From Algorimicrobium sp002414705 (GTDB lineage Bacteria; Bacteroidota; Bacteroidia; Flavobacteriales; Flavobacteriaceae), in assembly GCA_963972425.1 (NCBI GenBank), contig CAXAUF010000009.1, forward strand, positions 1-64,000: DNA of 64,000 nt, written 5' to 3'. Position 1 is the first letter of the stretch. Each line of letters begins with the position of its first letter. A model generated the notes under the pieces. It ran no database searches, was not told where the DNA came from, and saw only the letters and a program-made list of their open reading frames with translations. Shown here one piece after another: positions 16,674-26,169 of this stretch. Position numbers and translations under genes: made by a program.

Positions 16674-19358
16674 TTAAAAAAGTGTTGCTTGACCTTTATC
16701 ATCTATACTTCCTAGAGGTGAATCATTGTCCTCCTTTTTAGAGTCGTTGTCAGATTGATTTGTTTTTTCTGAATTACCAGTTTCGTCTAGATCTTCAGTA
16801 ACTACTTCCGTTTCATATACAACATCTAATTCTTCTGCAGGAATCTCTTCAGGAGCCTCATAAGGTAACGGCTCTAATAAATCAATTTGATTTACTTTGT
16901 CTTTAGTCAGTTGATTTCCAAGAGCAGTAATTCCCTTAACAGCGATAAACTCCTCTAAATTTACCTCCATATTATCTTTGCGGTCTTTGCCACGTTCTTT
17001 GGTAAATTCTATTTGAGCCATCGGCTTCCAGTCAGTTGAAACGATTTCTAATTGTGAGTTTTCATGTTCTGAAATAAACAATTCCTCGCGACTTTCATTT
17101 TCAACTAAAAAGCGCTTCACATAATAACGTTCTTTTTCACCATCAAAATAAATAGCAGATATGGGTTTTTTAGGAATCCATTTTTCCATAACAATCATAT
17201 CATCATCAAAACGCGTTGTTACTTCTGGCACAATAGTTTTAACTAAACCAGATTGTCTGATTATTAAAATCCGATCTTCACCTCTAAATTCACCAACCAA
17301 ATCACCACGTTCATCCACATTTAAACGTCTAACCGTATCATCAAACCAGATTTTACGTGGCTTTAAAGTAGAAACACCTTTTTCTTTGAGTTCTATTTTC
17401 TTGACAGCATGTTTGGTAACCACATTTCCTTTAGAACTACGACCTTTTATAATTACATCAGCAAAATCAACGTCCCATTTCAATTTTTTAATACTTCCAA
17501 CTTGGCGTAAAAAAACTGTTACTACTTCTGCTTCACCATTTGGATTTGCGGAAAAATACCAAAGCGCAGAGTTTTTAGAACCGTTTGTCATATCGTATTC
17601 CTTGTCACGTGTCATAGAAGTTACCGCAAATCGTTTGACATAGGTTGGTCCATTTTTTCCATCGCGATACATCATGTTATAAATGGTACGCTTATCTTTT
17701 TTCTTGAAAACGGCCACATGAATAATATCTTTACCTATAAAGGTTTTGGTATCCACTTTGGTCACCATCATTTTACCATCATTGGTAAAAACGATAATGT
17801 CATCAATATCACTACAATCGCAAACATATTCGTCTTTTTTAAGAGAGGTTCCAACAAAACCCTCTTCCCTATTAACGTATAATTTTGTGTTTCTGATAAC
17901 CACTTTTGTAGCATCTACATCGTCAAAAGCGCGAATTTCAGTTTTGCGTTCTTTTCCTTCGCTATATTCTTTTTTAAGTCGCTCAAAATAAGCAATAGCA
18001 TAAGCAATTAAGTTTGCTAAATGATGTTTTACTTCTGCTATCTGATCTTCTAAAGCATCTATTTTCTGTTGTGCTTTATCTATATCAAATTTTGAGATAC
18101 GTTTAATACGAATTTCCGTTAAACGCACAATATCTTCTTCCGTGATGGCACGTTTTAAATGTTTAATGTGCGGTTGTAAACCTTTATCTATAGCTTGTAT
18201 TACACCTTCCCAAGTTTCTTCTTCTTCAATATCACGATAAATTCTATTTTCAATAAAAATACGCTCTAACGACGCAAAATGCCATTGTTCTTCAAATTCG
18301 CCTAAACGGATTTCAAGTTCCGCTTTTAAAAGTTTAACCGTATTATCTGTTGAACGACGTAACATTTCTGTAACTCCAACAAAAAGCGGTTTATTATCTT
18401 CAATAACACATCCTAAAGGCGAGATAGACGATTCGCAATTCGTAAATGCATATAAGGCATCAATGGTTTTATCTGGTGAAATACCGCCAGGTAAATGCAC
18501 TAAAATTTCAACATTTGCGGCTGTATTATCTTCAATTTTTTTGATTTTAATTTTACCTTTATCATTGGCTTTTAAAATAGAATCTATTAAAGAGGATGTA
18601 TTAGTTCCAAATGGAATTTCAGTAATTACTAACGTATTCTTATCGTATTGAGAAATTCTAGCGCGTACGCGTACTTTTCCACCTCGAAGACCATCTTTAT
18701 AGTCGGAAACATCAGCAATTCCAGCCGTTGGGAAATCTGGATAAATAGTAAATTTCTTACCGTTTAGGTGTTTAATAGACGCGTCAATTAATTCAATAAA
18801 GTTATGTGGTAATATTTTTGTAGATAAACCGACTGCTATCCCTTCGCCTCCTTGCGCTAATAACAATGGAAACATAACTGGAAGGTTTACAGGTTCTTTA
18901 CGACGACCATCATAACTGGCTTGCCATTCCGTTATTTTAGGATTAAAAACAACATCCAATCCAAATTTAGAAATACGTGCTTCAATATAACGTGAAGCTG
19001 CTGCGCTATCTCCTGTTAAAATATTTCCCCAGTTTCCTTGGGTATCTATTAGCAAATCTTTCTGACCAATTTGCACCATAGCATCTGCAATACTAGCGTC
19101 TCCATGTGGGTGATACTGCATAGTGTGACCAACAATATTGGCAACTTTATTGTAGCGACCATCATCCAAATCTTTCATAGAATGCATGATACGTCTTTGA
19201 ACAGGCTTAAAGCCATCCTCAATGGCTGGAACGGCACGTTCCAAAATTACATAAGATGCATAATCTAAAAACCAGTCCTTATACATACCAGTAATTCTGG
19301 TAATGGTTTCTTTCGTTTCTTCTGGTTCTGGTAGGTTATCGTTGATGTCGTCGCTCAT
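16674..19358 (-). CDS. parC: DNA topoisomerase IV subunit A
   Basis: 894 residues. The catalytic tyrosine is Y124 in AAASRYIEARIS, and the quinolone region reads HPHGDASIADAM at about 83-94, with alanine where Escherichia coli ParC has Ser80; that is usual in Bacteroidota as far as I know. The C-terminal beta-pinwheel region lacks an obvious GyrA box, supporting ParC rather than GyrA, and the protein ends in an acidic tail (VVTEDLDETG ... SKKEDNDSPLG). With ParE it decatenates replicated chromosomes. Its ATG overlaps the stop of the preceding membrane-protein gene by one base (TAATG), so it is translationally coupled. Confidence 0.95.
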   Translation of the reverse strand: MSDDINDNLPEPEETKETITRITGMYKDWFLDYASYVILERAVPAIEDGFKPVQRRIMHSMKDLDDGRYNKVANIVGHTMQYHPHGDASIADAMVQIGQKDLLIDTQGNWGNILTGDSAAASRYIEARISKFGLDVVFNPKITEWQASYDGRRKEPVNLPVMFPLLLAQGGEGIAVGLSTKILPHNFIELIDASIKHLNGKKFTIYPDFPTAGIADVSDYKDGLRGGKVRVRARISQYDKNTLVITEIPFGTNTSSLIDSILKANDKGKIKIKKIEDNTAANVEILVHLPGGISPDKTIDALYAFTNCESSISPLGCVIEDNKPLFVGVTEMLRRSTDNTVKLLKAELEIRLGEFEEQWHFASLERIFIENRIYRDIEEEETWEGVIQAIDKGLQPHIKHLKRAITEEDIVRLTEIRIKRISKFDIDKAQQKIDALEDQIAEVKHHLANLIAYAIAYFERLKKEYSEGKERKTEIRAFDDVDATKVVIRNTKLYVNREEGFVGTSLKKDEYVCDCSDIDDIIVFTNDGKMMVTKVDTKTFIGKDIIHVAVFKKKDKRTIYNMMYRDGKNGPTYVKRFAVTSMTRDKEYDMTNGSKNSALWYFSANPNGEAEVVTVFLRQVGSIKKLKWDVDFADVIIKGRSSKGNVVTKHAVKKIELKEKGVSTLKPRKIWFDDTVRRLNVDERGDLVGEFRGEDRILIIRQSGLVKTIVPEVTTRFDDDMIVMEKWIPKKPISAIYFDGEKERYYVKRFLVENESREELFISEHENSQLEIVSTDWKPMAQIEFTKERGKDRKDNMEVNLEEFIAVKGITALGNQLTKDKVNQIDLLEPLPYEAPEEIPAEELDVVYETEVVTEDLDETGNSEKTNQSDNDSKKEDNDSPLGSIDDKGQATLF

Positions 19359-19843
19359 TAACTCTGCTCTTTTCTATTTTGTTTTACCATTTTTCTTAAT
19401 GACTGTCTCATGTATTTTCGCTTTTTTTTAGCCACAAGTGTGATATTAAAACGTTCTTTTTTTGCATGATGACCACCTTTACTTGTTATAAAAAGTACTA
19501 ACTCTTTATAAATGATGTAATTATTTATTTTAAATCCTGACAGCCTATGTTTTTCAAATTCTATGGTATGTTCGCGATAATTTAAGTATTCTGAAAGCAA
19601 TAAACCTTTATTAGTTACTGTTACTTTTAAACCATCACTATCATACTCAAAATACTTGGAAATAAAATGAACTGCCAGAAATACAGCAATAAATGCTAGT
19701 GCTATGATAAAAAATGCGATGATTGGATTATTATCAATATCACTAAAAGCTCTGAAAATAGTCAGCCAAAGAACAGCCAAAACAATCAGAATAAAATAGA
19801 CTGATATAATTACATTTTTTACTTTCTCGTTGCTCGTTCTCAT
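19358..19843 (-). CDS. Membrane protein of unknown function inside the parE-parC operon
   Basis: 161 residues. Two transmembrane helices lie near residues 10-30 and 40-63, followed by a soluble domain of beta strands (GLKVTVTNKGLLLSEYLNYREHTIEFEKHRLSGFKI) and a strongly basic C-terminus (KKKRKYMRQSLRKMVKQNRK). The soluble part looks like a small PH-like fold, but this is a guess. The start overlaps the parE stop in an ATGA arrangement and the stop overlaps the parC start, so it is locked into the topoisomerase operon. I do not recognise a named family. Confidence 0.75.
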   Translation of the reverse strand: MRTSNEKVKNVIISVYFILIVLAVLWLTIFRAFSDIDNNPIIAFFIIALAFIAVFLAVHFISKYFEYDSDGLKVTVTNKGLLLSEYLNYREHTIEFEKHRLSGFKINNYIIYKELVLFITSKGGHHAKKERFNITLVAKKKRKYMRQSLRKMVKQNRKEQS

Positions 19844-21699
19844 CTAATTTCTTCTACAATATCGAGTTCAACTTTAAGATTGTTTATTATAAATTCTTGG
19901 CGGTCAGGCGTGTTTTTGCCCATATAGAAACTTAACAAATCCTCAATAGACATATTATCGTCTAGCATAACAGGATCTAAACGAATATCATCACCTATAA
20001 AATGCTGAAATTCGTCAGGTGAAATTTCACCAAGACCTTTAAATCGGGTTATTTCTGGTTTAGGTTTCAATTCCTCCAATGCGTCTCTACGCTCTTCTTC
20101 TGTATAACAATAAATGGTTTTTTTCTTGTTTCGAACGCGGAACAATGGTGTTTGCAAAATATATAAATGTCCATCTTTTATTAATTCCGGAAAAAACTGA
20201 AGAAAAAATGTGATTAGCAACAACCTAATATGCATACCATCCACATCAGCATCCGTAGCGATTACCACGTTATTATAACGTAAGTCTTCCAAGGACTCTT
20301 CAATATTTAAGGCTGCTTGAAGCAAATTAAACTCTTCGTTTTCATAAACTATTTTCTTTGTTAAACCATAGCAATTAAGCGGTTTTCCTTTTAAACTAAA
20401 AACAGCTTGCGTGTTTACATCTCTTGATTTTGTAATACTACCTGATGCAGAATCTCCCTCTGTGATAAACAATGTAGTTTCTAGATTACGTTCGTTTTTA
20501 ATGTCGCCAAAATGCACACGACAATCGCGTAATTTTTTGTTGTGAAGATTTGATTTTTTAGCACGATCTTTTGCTAACTTTCTAATTCCAGATAATTCTT
20601 TTCGCTCGCGTTCTGCTTGTAGAATTTTACGTTGAATTTTATCTGCTGTTTCTGGATTTTTATGTAAAAAATTATCTAAATTAGTTTTTAGAAAGTCATT
20701 GATATAGGTTCTTACTGTTGGCAAATCGCCTCCCATATCTGTGGATCCTAATTTAGTTTTTGTTTGACTTTCAAAAACAGGCTCCATTACTTTTATAGAA
20801 ATTGCAGAAACTACTGATTTCCGCACATCGGACGCATCAAAATTCTTATTATAAAACTCACGTATCGTTTTTACTAAAGCTTCCCGAAAAGCGGCTAAAT
20901 GAGTACCTCCTTGTGTAGTGTTTTGTCCGTTTACAAACGAATAGTATTCTTCGCTATATTGCGTTTTACTGTGTGTTAAAGCGACTTCAATATCATTCCC
21001 TTTTAGGTGAATAATAGGATAAAGCAAATCGTTAGCATTGGAATTTTCCGTTAACAAATCCTTTAAGCCGTTTTCACTAAAATACTTTTCGCCATTAAAA
21101 ACAATAGTTAAACCTGGATTTAGGTATACGTAATTTTTAAGCATTTTAATGATATACTCATTACGATACTTATAATTTTTGAAAATAATTTCATCTGGAA
21201 CAAAAGACACTTTAGTTCCTTTTCTTCGAGATGTATCATCCAGTAAATCCTGATTTATTAGGTTTCCTTGTGCAAATTCTGCTGAAGCTGATTTGTTATC
21301 ACGTGTAGATTCTACTCTAAAAAAGCTAGAAAGTGCATTGACGGCTTTGGTACCAACACCATTTAATCCAACCGATTTTTTAAAGGCTTTACTATCGTAT
21401 TTTCCACCTGTATTCATTTTAGAAACAACGTCAACCACTTTTCCTAAAGGAATACCACGACCATAATCGCGAACCGTTACCTTGTTACCTTGAATTGAAA
21501 TTTCAATGGTTTTTCCGGCTCCCATAACGTACTCGTCTATGGAATTATCCAGCACTTCTTTTATTAGAATATAGATACCATCATCAGCTGAAGAGCCATC
21601 ACCCAACTTACCAATATACATTCCAGGACGCATACGAATATGCTCTTTCCAGTCCAATGAACGGATATTATCTTCGGTATATTTGGTTTCTTGAGACAT
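19840..21699 (-). CDS. parE: DNA topoisomerase IV subunit B
   Basis: 619 residues from the ATG at 21699 (MSQETKYTEDNIRSLDW). The GHKL ATPase site shows EVLDNSIDEY and DYGRGIP, with VGLNGVGTKAVNALS as the ATP lid. The Toprim domain shows LFITEGDSASG and ATDADVDGMHIR, and the C-terminus has RFKGLGEISP. The frame continues upstream for 47 codons without family similarity, so the internal ATG is preferred. It is first in an overlapping three-gene operon with a membrane protein and parC. Confidence 0.95.
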   Translation of the reverse strand: MSQETKYTEDNIRSLDWKEHIRMRPGMYIGKLGDGSSADDGIYILIKEVLDNSIDEYVMGAGKTIEISIQGNKVTVRDYGRGIPLGKVVDVVSKMNTGGKYDSKAFKKSVGLNGVGTKAVNALSSFFRVESTRDNKSASAEFAQGNLINQDLLDDTSRRKGTKVSFVPDEIIFKNYKYRNEYIIKMLKNYVYLNPGLTIVFNGEKYFSENGLKDLLTENSNANDLLYPIIHLKGNDIEVALTHSKTQYSEEYYSFVNGQNTTQGGTHLAAFREALVKTIREFYNKNFDASDVRKSVVSAISIKVMEPVFESQTKTKLGSTDMGGDLPTVRTYINDFLKTNLDNFLHKNPETADKIQRKILQAERERKELSGIRKLAKDRAKKSNLHNKKLRDCRVHFGDIKNERNLETTLFITEGDSASGSITKSRDVNTQAVFSLKGKPLNCYGLTKKIVYENEEFNLLQAALNIEESLEDLRYNNVVIATDADVDGMHIRLLLITFFLQFFPELIKDGHLYILQTPLFRVRNKKKTIYCYTEEERRDALEELKPKPEITRFKGLGEISPDEFQHFIGDDIRLDPVMLDDNMSIEDLLSFYMGKNTPDRQEFIINNLKVELDIVEEIR

Positions 21700-21904
21700 A
21701 AAAAATGGTGCTTTTGGATATGTTGCTAATATAAGGTTTCGCACCAAAAAATGAAACCCCTCTTTTGTAAAGTAATTAACAATAGTTTTTAATAAGTTAG
21801 CACAGGGAAATCTGGTGTTTTGATAAATCCAAAATACCATTTATTGATTATTAAAAGCCCTTAATAAAGTTCGTCTAAACACAGTTAAATTGAAAATTCA
21901 AAAT

Positions 21905-21940
21905 AAAAAAAAGGATCTTCATAAAGAAAATCCCTTTTTC
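21905..21940 (-). terminator. Rho-independent terminator after ychF
   Basis: An imperfect inverted repeat (AAAAAGGAT / ATCCCTTTTT with a bulge) lies 47 bases past the ychF stop. On the - strand the hairpin is followed by a run of eight T. Confidence 0.65.
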
Positions 21941-21986
21941 ATTTAAAATTATAAGTTTACCGCTAATTCACGTTAACTTTTAAATT

Positions 21987-23081
21987 TTATACATTAAACA
22001 AGAAGTGCATGACATCGCCATCTTTAACGATATAATTCTTGCCTTCTACGCGCATTTTTCCTGCTTCTTTCACTTTGGCTTCAGTACCAAATTGCACATA
22101 ATCATCATAAGCAATAACTTCGGCACGAATAAAGCCTTTTTCAAAATCGGTATGAATAACACCTGCAGCTTGAGGTGCTGTTGCTCCAACATCTACAGTC
22201 CAAGCACGAACTTCTTTAACTCCTGCGGTAAAATAGGTTTGTAGGTTTAATAATTTGTAAGCTGAACGGATTAATTTAGCAGATCCTGGTTCTTCTAAAC
22301 CTATATCTGCCAAGAACATTTGGCGCTCTTCATAGTCGTCTAACTCATTAATATCTGCTTCTGTTCCAACAGCAAGCACTAAAACTTCTGCATTTTCATC
22401 TTTTACAGCTTCGCGAACTTTTTCAACATACGCGTTACCTGTATTGGCAGAGCCTTCGTCTACATTACAAACATACATAACGGGTTTATCTGTAATAAAT
22501 TGACTTGGTTTTACGAAATCAATATCTTCTTCATCCGAAAATTCCAACGCACGAACCGATATACCAGCTTCCAAACCTGCTTTTATTCTCAACAAAACAG
22601 CTTCTTCTTTCTGCGCGTCTTTATTGCCTGTTTTGGCAGCACGCTTAACCTTTTCTAATTTTTTATCTACGGTCTCTAAATCTTTCAACTGCAACTCCAT
22701 ATCTATGGTTTCTTTATCGCGAATAGGATTCACATTACCATCAACATGAATAATATTATCGTTATCAAAACAACGTAACACATGCAAAATAGCATCCGTT
22801 TCACGAATATTTGCTAGGAATTGATTTCCAAGACCTTCACCTTTACTTGCTCCTTTTACCAAACCTGCAATATCTACAATTTCCACAGTTGCAGGTAAAA
22901 CACGCTCTGGATTTACTAACGACTCTAATTTTTGAAGTCTTGGGTCTGGTACATTTACAACACCAATATTAGGCTCTATGGTACAAAACGGAAAGTTGGC
23001 ACTTTGCGCTTTAGCATTAGATAAACAATTAAATAAAGTTGATTTTCCTACGTTTGGTAATCCTACGATGCCTGCTTTCAT
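21987..23081 (-). CDS. ychF: Redox-regulated ATPase YchF (Obg-like, OLA1 family)
   Basis: 364 residues, full length. G1 is GLPNVGKST at residues 7-15, G3 is DIAGLVKGAS, and the base-recognition motif is CNVDE in place of NKxD, which explains ATP preference in this family. A TGS domain closes the protein (GFIRAEVIAYDDYV ... VKDGDVMHFLFNV). It binds ribosomes and participates in stress responses. A -7 box lies 83 bases upstream and the leader contains an 8-base-pair hairpin close to the ATG. Confidence 0.95.
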   Translation of the reverse strand: MKAGIVGLPNVGKSTLFNCLSNAKAQSANFPFCTIEPNIGVVNVPDPRLQKLESLVNPERVLPATVEIVDIAGLVKGASKGEGLGNQFLANIRETDAILHVLRCFDNDNIIHVDGNVNPIRDKETIDMELQLKDLETVDKKLEKVKRAAKTGNKDAQKEEAVLLRIKAGLEAGISVRALEFSDEEDIDFVKPSQFITDKPVMYVCNVDEGSANTGNAYVEKVREAVKDENAEVLVLAVGTEADINELDDYEERQMFLADIGLEEPGSAKLIRSAYKLLNLQTYFTAGVKEVRAWTVDVGATAPQAAGVIHTDFEKGFIRAEVIAYDDYVQFGTEAKVKEAGKMRVEGKNYIVKDGDVMHFLFNV

Positions 23082-23088
23082 ATCTCAC

Positions 23089-23108
23089 ATTCCTGCGAAA
23101 GCAGGAAT
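23089..23108. repeat. REP-like palindrome with GAAA tetraloop in the ychF leader
   Basis: ATTCCTGC-GAAA-GCAGGAAT: a perfect 8-base-pair stem. On the - strand the loop reads TTTC. It ends 8 bases before the ychF start codon and is inside the predicted leader. The composition is GC-richer than its surroundings. Elements of the form ATTCC...GGAAT are dispersed in many genomes, but only one copy is in this window. Confidence 0.5.
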
Positions 23109-23163
23109 CTCTTTTTAAAGTTGTACTTATTTTTTACTGCTTTCACTTTTAGTTAAGCAGCCG

Positions 23164-23171
23164 CAAAGGTA
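23164..23171 (-). promoter_or_regulatory. -7 promoter box for ychF
   Basis: TACCTTTG on the - strand matches TAnnTTTG. It predicts a leader of about 75 bases that contains the REP-like hairpin. No clear TTG at the -33 spacing. Confidence 0.45.
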
Positions 23172-23251
23172 ACTAATTACTTGTTTAAATGGAATAGGGT
23201 TTTGAAAATTGTTTCCACTCTAAAATTCAAAAAATACAACGTTTTCAAAAC

Positions 23252-23282
23252 AAAAAACCTCAAGCATCAACTTGAGGTTTTC
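23252..23282 (-). terminator. Terminator after the ferredoxin gene
   Basis: AAAACCTCAAG / CTTGAGGTTTT with a short loop (CATCA region) forms an 11-base-pair stem 50 bases past the ferredoxin stop, followed on the - strand by a T run. The symmetry would allow function on both strands. Confidence 0.8.
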
Positions 23283-23332
23283 TTCATAAAAGGACTTGCC
23301 TAATTATTGAATTTTCATTATTAGCTATAAAT

Positions 23333-23686
23333 TTAAGAATCCGGATGCATAAAGCGCTGCTTGCCATTTAATTCTTCTTCAGTTTCCACATGAGCATCGT
23401 CAGGCACGCAACAATCTACAGGACAAACAGCCGCACATTGTGGTTCTTCGTGAAACCCTTGACATTCCGTACATTTATCTGGAACTATGTAATAAATTTC
23501 GTCACTTATTGGTTCTTGCGCATCATCAGCATCTACTTCTTTGCCGTTTGGCAATACTACTTTTCCGTTTAAACTGGTTCCATCTTTGTAGCGCCAATCG
23601 TCTGCTCCTTCATATATTGCTGTATTTGGACATTCTGGTTCGCAAGCACCGCAGTTAATACATTCGTCTGTTATTATAATTGCCAT
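23333..23686 (-). CDS. 4Fe-4S dicluster ferredoxin
   Basis: 117 residues. First cluster ligands are C9, C12, C15 and C19 (CINCGACEPECP); second ligands are C72, C75, C84 and C88 (CTECQGFHEEPQCAAVCP). The acidic insert between the motifs (about 25-68) and the acidic C-terminus are typical of Bacteroidota forms. It is a soluble low-potential electron carrier. It is divergent from acyl-CoA reductase, an arrangement that is common in flavobacteria; whether it donates electrons to a particular partner is unknown. Confidence 0.92.
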   Translation of the reverse strand: MAIIITDECINCGACEPECPNTAIYEGADDWRYKDGTSLNGKVVLPNGKEVDADDAQEPISDEIYYIVPDKCTECQGFHEEPQCAAVCPVDCCVPDDAHVETEEELNGKQRFMHPDS

Positions 23687-23760
23687 TATAGTATATATTT
23701 TAAATCTTTCGATTTTTAGTTCTAAAATTCGGTTTCATTTCAAATGTGAATTAAAACCTT

Positions 23761-23789
23761 TTGTTGCTCGTTTGCTTTGTGTAAATTTG
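23761..23789 (+). promoter_or_regulatory. Promoter for acyl-CoA reductase
   Basis: TTG at 23761-23763, 18-base spacer, then TAAATTTG at 23782-23789: a complete -33/-7 arrangement of the Bacteroidota type. The ATG at 23834 lies about 38 bases after the predicted transcript start. Confidence 0.6.
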
Positions 23790-23833
23790 CATTTGCAAAA
23801 ATAAAGCCAAAACCATTCATAACCAAATCATAC

Positions 23834-24895
23834 ATGGATTTACGACAAAGAATTAATGCGTTTGTTGAATTAGGGAAATTTTTAAAGCAATTTTCAGAAG
23901 ATCCTTTCAAAGAAAATAACGCAATTTTACATAGCGATTTGTTTTTTGATGGCTTTAAACATCAAATAAAAATAGCTCAAGAACACAACGCTTGGTTTAC
24001 AAAGGAAAATTTGATTTTCGCTTTTAATGGATGGTCTAAATCACTGACAGAAAGCAGTATTAATTCATGGATTATAAACTATAACTTTAATAATTTAAAA
24101 TCCAAAAAAGTAGCCATAATCATGGCTGGAAATATTCCGTTAGTGGGTTTTCATGATTTTTTATCGGTTTTAATTTCTGGACATGATGTTGTTGTGAAAC
24201 AATCTAGTAACGACAAACACCTGTTACCTTTTTTAGCTAAATATTTAGAAACTGTTGAACCTGATTTTAAAGGAAAAATAACGTTTACTGTAGATAAGCT
24301 TGCTGATTTTGATGCCGTAATAGCCACAGGAAGCGATAATACGGCTCGTTACTTTGAGTATTATTTTAAAGGAAAGCCATCCATAATTAGGAAAAACAGA
24401 AACTCATTAGCTGTTTTAACAGGACAAGAAACTGAAACCGAACTAGAAGCGCTTTCTGAAGATATTTTTAGATACTACGGTTTAGGCTGCCGAAATGTAT
24501 CCAAAATGTTGGTACCAAAAGATTATGATTTTCAGAATTTCTTCCAAGCCATGTATAAATGGCATCCTATAATTCACCAAAACAAATACGCTAACAACTA
24601 CGATTATAATAAAGCGGTTTATTTAATGAGTGAATTTGATATGTTAGAAAATGGCTTCTTAATGATTAAGGAAGATAGTAGCTATGCGTCGCCAATTGCA
24701 ACTGTTTTTTATGAATATTATGAAAATTCCGAAGCTTTGAAAGACAAGCTAGAAGCTGATTCAGATAAAATTCAATGTATTGTTTCCAAAGGCTTGTTAG
24801 ATACTGAAATACCTTTCGGACAAACGCAAAATCCGCAACTTTGGGATTATGCAGATAATGTAGATACCATTGATTTTTTGTTAAAAATTAGTTGA
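23834..24895 (+). CDS. Acyl-CoA reductase (LuxC/aldehyde-dehydrogenase superfamily)
   Basis: 353 residues from the ATG at 23834 (MDLRQRINAFVELG). The catalytic cysteine is probably C219 in YYGLGCRNVSK; nucleotide-binding elements include IIMAGNIPLVG (about 95-105) and DAVIATGSDNTARYF. The family reduces acyl-CoA to an aldehyde, or acts on related acyl-thioesters, with NAD(P)H. Nineteen extra in-frame codons upstream overlap the promoter, so the longer form is rejected. No lux genes are nearby; its physiological substrate is unknown. Confidence 0.85.
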   Translation: MDLRQRINAFVELGKFLKQFSEDPFKENNAILHSDLFFDGFKHQIKIAQEHNAWFTKENLIFAFNGWSKSLTESSINSWIINYNFNNLKSKKVAIIMAGNIPLVGFHDFLSVLISGHDVVVKQSSNDKHLLPFLAKYLETVEPDFKGKITFTVDKLADFDAVIATGSDNTARYFEYYFKGKPSIIRKNRNSLAVLTGQETETELEALSEDIFRYYGLGCRNVSKMLVPKDYDFQNFFQAMYKWHPIIHQNKYANNYDYNKAVYLMSEFDMLENGFLMIKEDSSYASPIATVFYEYYENSEALKDKLEADSDKIQCIVSKGLLDTEIPFGQTQNPQLWDYADNVDTIDFLLKIS

Positions 24896-25027
24896 TAAGT
24901 TATTCATTAATTACCTGCTATTTTATAATAATTTAGCACCTTTGTAGGTAATCACATATTAAAATAATTTCCAACTTCCTTTTGAAACACTTAAGGTAAT
25001 ACGCGGAAATAACAAACTATATTTTCC

Positions 25028-26089
25028 ATGAAAAAACATAACTTTAGTGCAGGACCATGCATATTACCAAAAGAAGTGATGCTAAAAGCATCTGAAGCCA
25101 TTTTAGATTTTGATAATGGTTTATCATTAATTGAAATTTCACACAGAAGCAAACCCTTTGTGGATGTTATGGAAAATGCACGCGCTTTAGCTTTAGAATT
25201 ACTAGGTTTAGAAGGTAAAGGTTATAAAGCATTATTTTTGCAAGGTGGCGCAAGTACCCAATTTTTAATGGTTGCGTTAAATTTATTGGAGAAACGCGCT
25301 GGTTATTTAAATACGGGTACATGGAGTGATAAAGCTATTCAAGAAGCACGTATTTATGACGATGTCTATGAAGTTGCTTCTTCTAAAGATGCTAACTTTA
25401 ATTTTATACCCAAAGGATACGATATTCCTTCGGATTACGATTATTTTCATTGCACATCCAATAATACGATTTTTGGAACACAAATGAAATCCTTCCCAGA
25501 TTGCGATATACCCATGGTTTGTGATATGAGTAGCGATATTTTTTCGCGTGAATTAGATTTCACAAAATTCGATTTAATTTACGCAGGTGCACAAAAAAAT
25601 ATGGGTCCAGCTGGCACAACTTTAGTAGTGGTTCGTGAGGATATTTTAGGAAAAGTATCTCGGAAAATTCCTTCTATGATGGATTATAAAGTACATATTA
25701 GTAAAAGCAGCATGTATAACACACCTCCTGTTTTTGCTGTATATACGTCCATGTTAACTATGGAATGGCTTAAAAATTTAGGAGGTATTTCAGCTATAGA
25801 AAAAGAAAACAACAAAAAAGCACAACTTATATATAGTGAAATTGATTTAAACCCATTATTCAAAGGTTATGCTATGAAAGAAGATCGTTCTAAAATGAAT
25901 GCAACCTTCAATTTAACCAACGAAGACTTAAAAGAAACCTTTGAAACCATGCTAAAAGAAGAAGGCATAAACGGATTAAATGGTCACAGAAGTGTTGGTG
26001 GATATCGCGCATCTATGTACAATGCTTTACCGCTAGATAGCGTTGGCGTTTTGGTTGATATTATGAGTGAATTGGAACGTAAAGCGTAA
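25028..26089 (+). CDS. serC: Phosphoserine aminotransferase
   Basis: 353 residues. The N-terminus KHNFSAGPCILPKEV is diagnostic; QGGASTQF binds the PLP phosphate, and the PLP lysine lies in YAGAQKNMGPAG. The enzyme makes 3-phosphoserine from 3-phosphohydroxypyruvate and glutamate. It is followed after 80 bases by serA, so the first two steps of serine synthesis are adjacent. The 132-base gap before the start contains CACCTTTG, one base off the -7 consensus. Confidence 0.96.
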   Translation: MKKHNFSAGPCILPKEVMLKASEAILDFDNGLSLIEISHRSKPFVDVMENARALALELLGLEGKGYKALFLQGGASTQFLMVALNLLEKRAGYLNTGTWSDKAIQEARIYDDVYEVASSKDANFNFIPKGYDIPSDYDYFHCTSNNTIFGTQMKSFPDCDIPMVCDMSSDIFSRELDFTKFDLIYAGAQKNMGPAGTTLVVVREDILGKVSRKIPSMMDYKVHISKSSMYNTPPVFAVYTSMLTMEWLKNLGGISAIEKENNKKAQLIYSEIDLNPLFKGYAMKEDRSKMNATFNLTNEDLKETFETMLKEEGINGLNGHRSVGGYRASMYNALPLDSVGVLVDIMSELERKA

Positions 26090-26169
26090 CCGTATCTTTA
26101 GCAGAAAAATAAAAACAATCATATTTATAAAAATATTCTCATTATCATAGAGAATAAAAACATTTTTCA

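Noticed and set aside
16674..19358. Alanine at the ParC quinolone-resistance position equivalent to Escherichia coli Ser80
   Set aside because: Ala at this position is usual in Bacteroidota topoisomerase IV, so it is not evidence of acquired resistance.
24901..25027. CACCTTTG as a -7 box for serC
   Set aside because: One base off the consensus and no -33 element, so not listed as a promoter.
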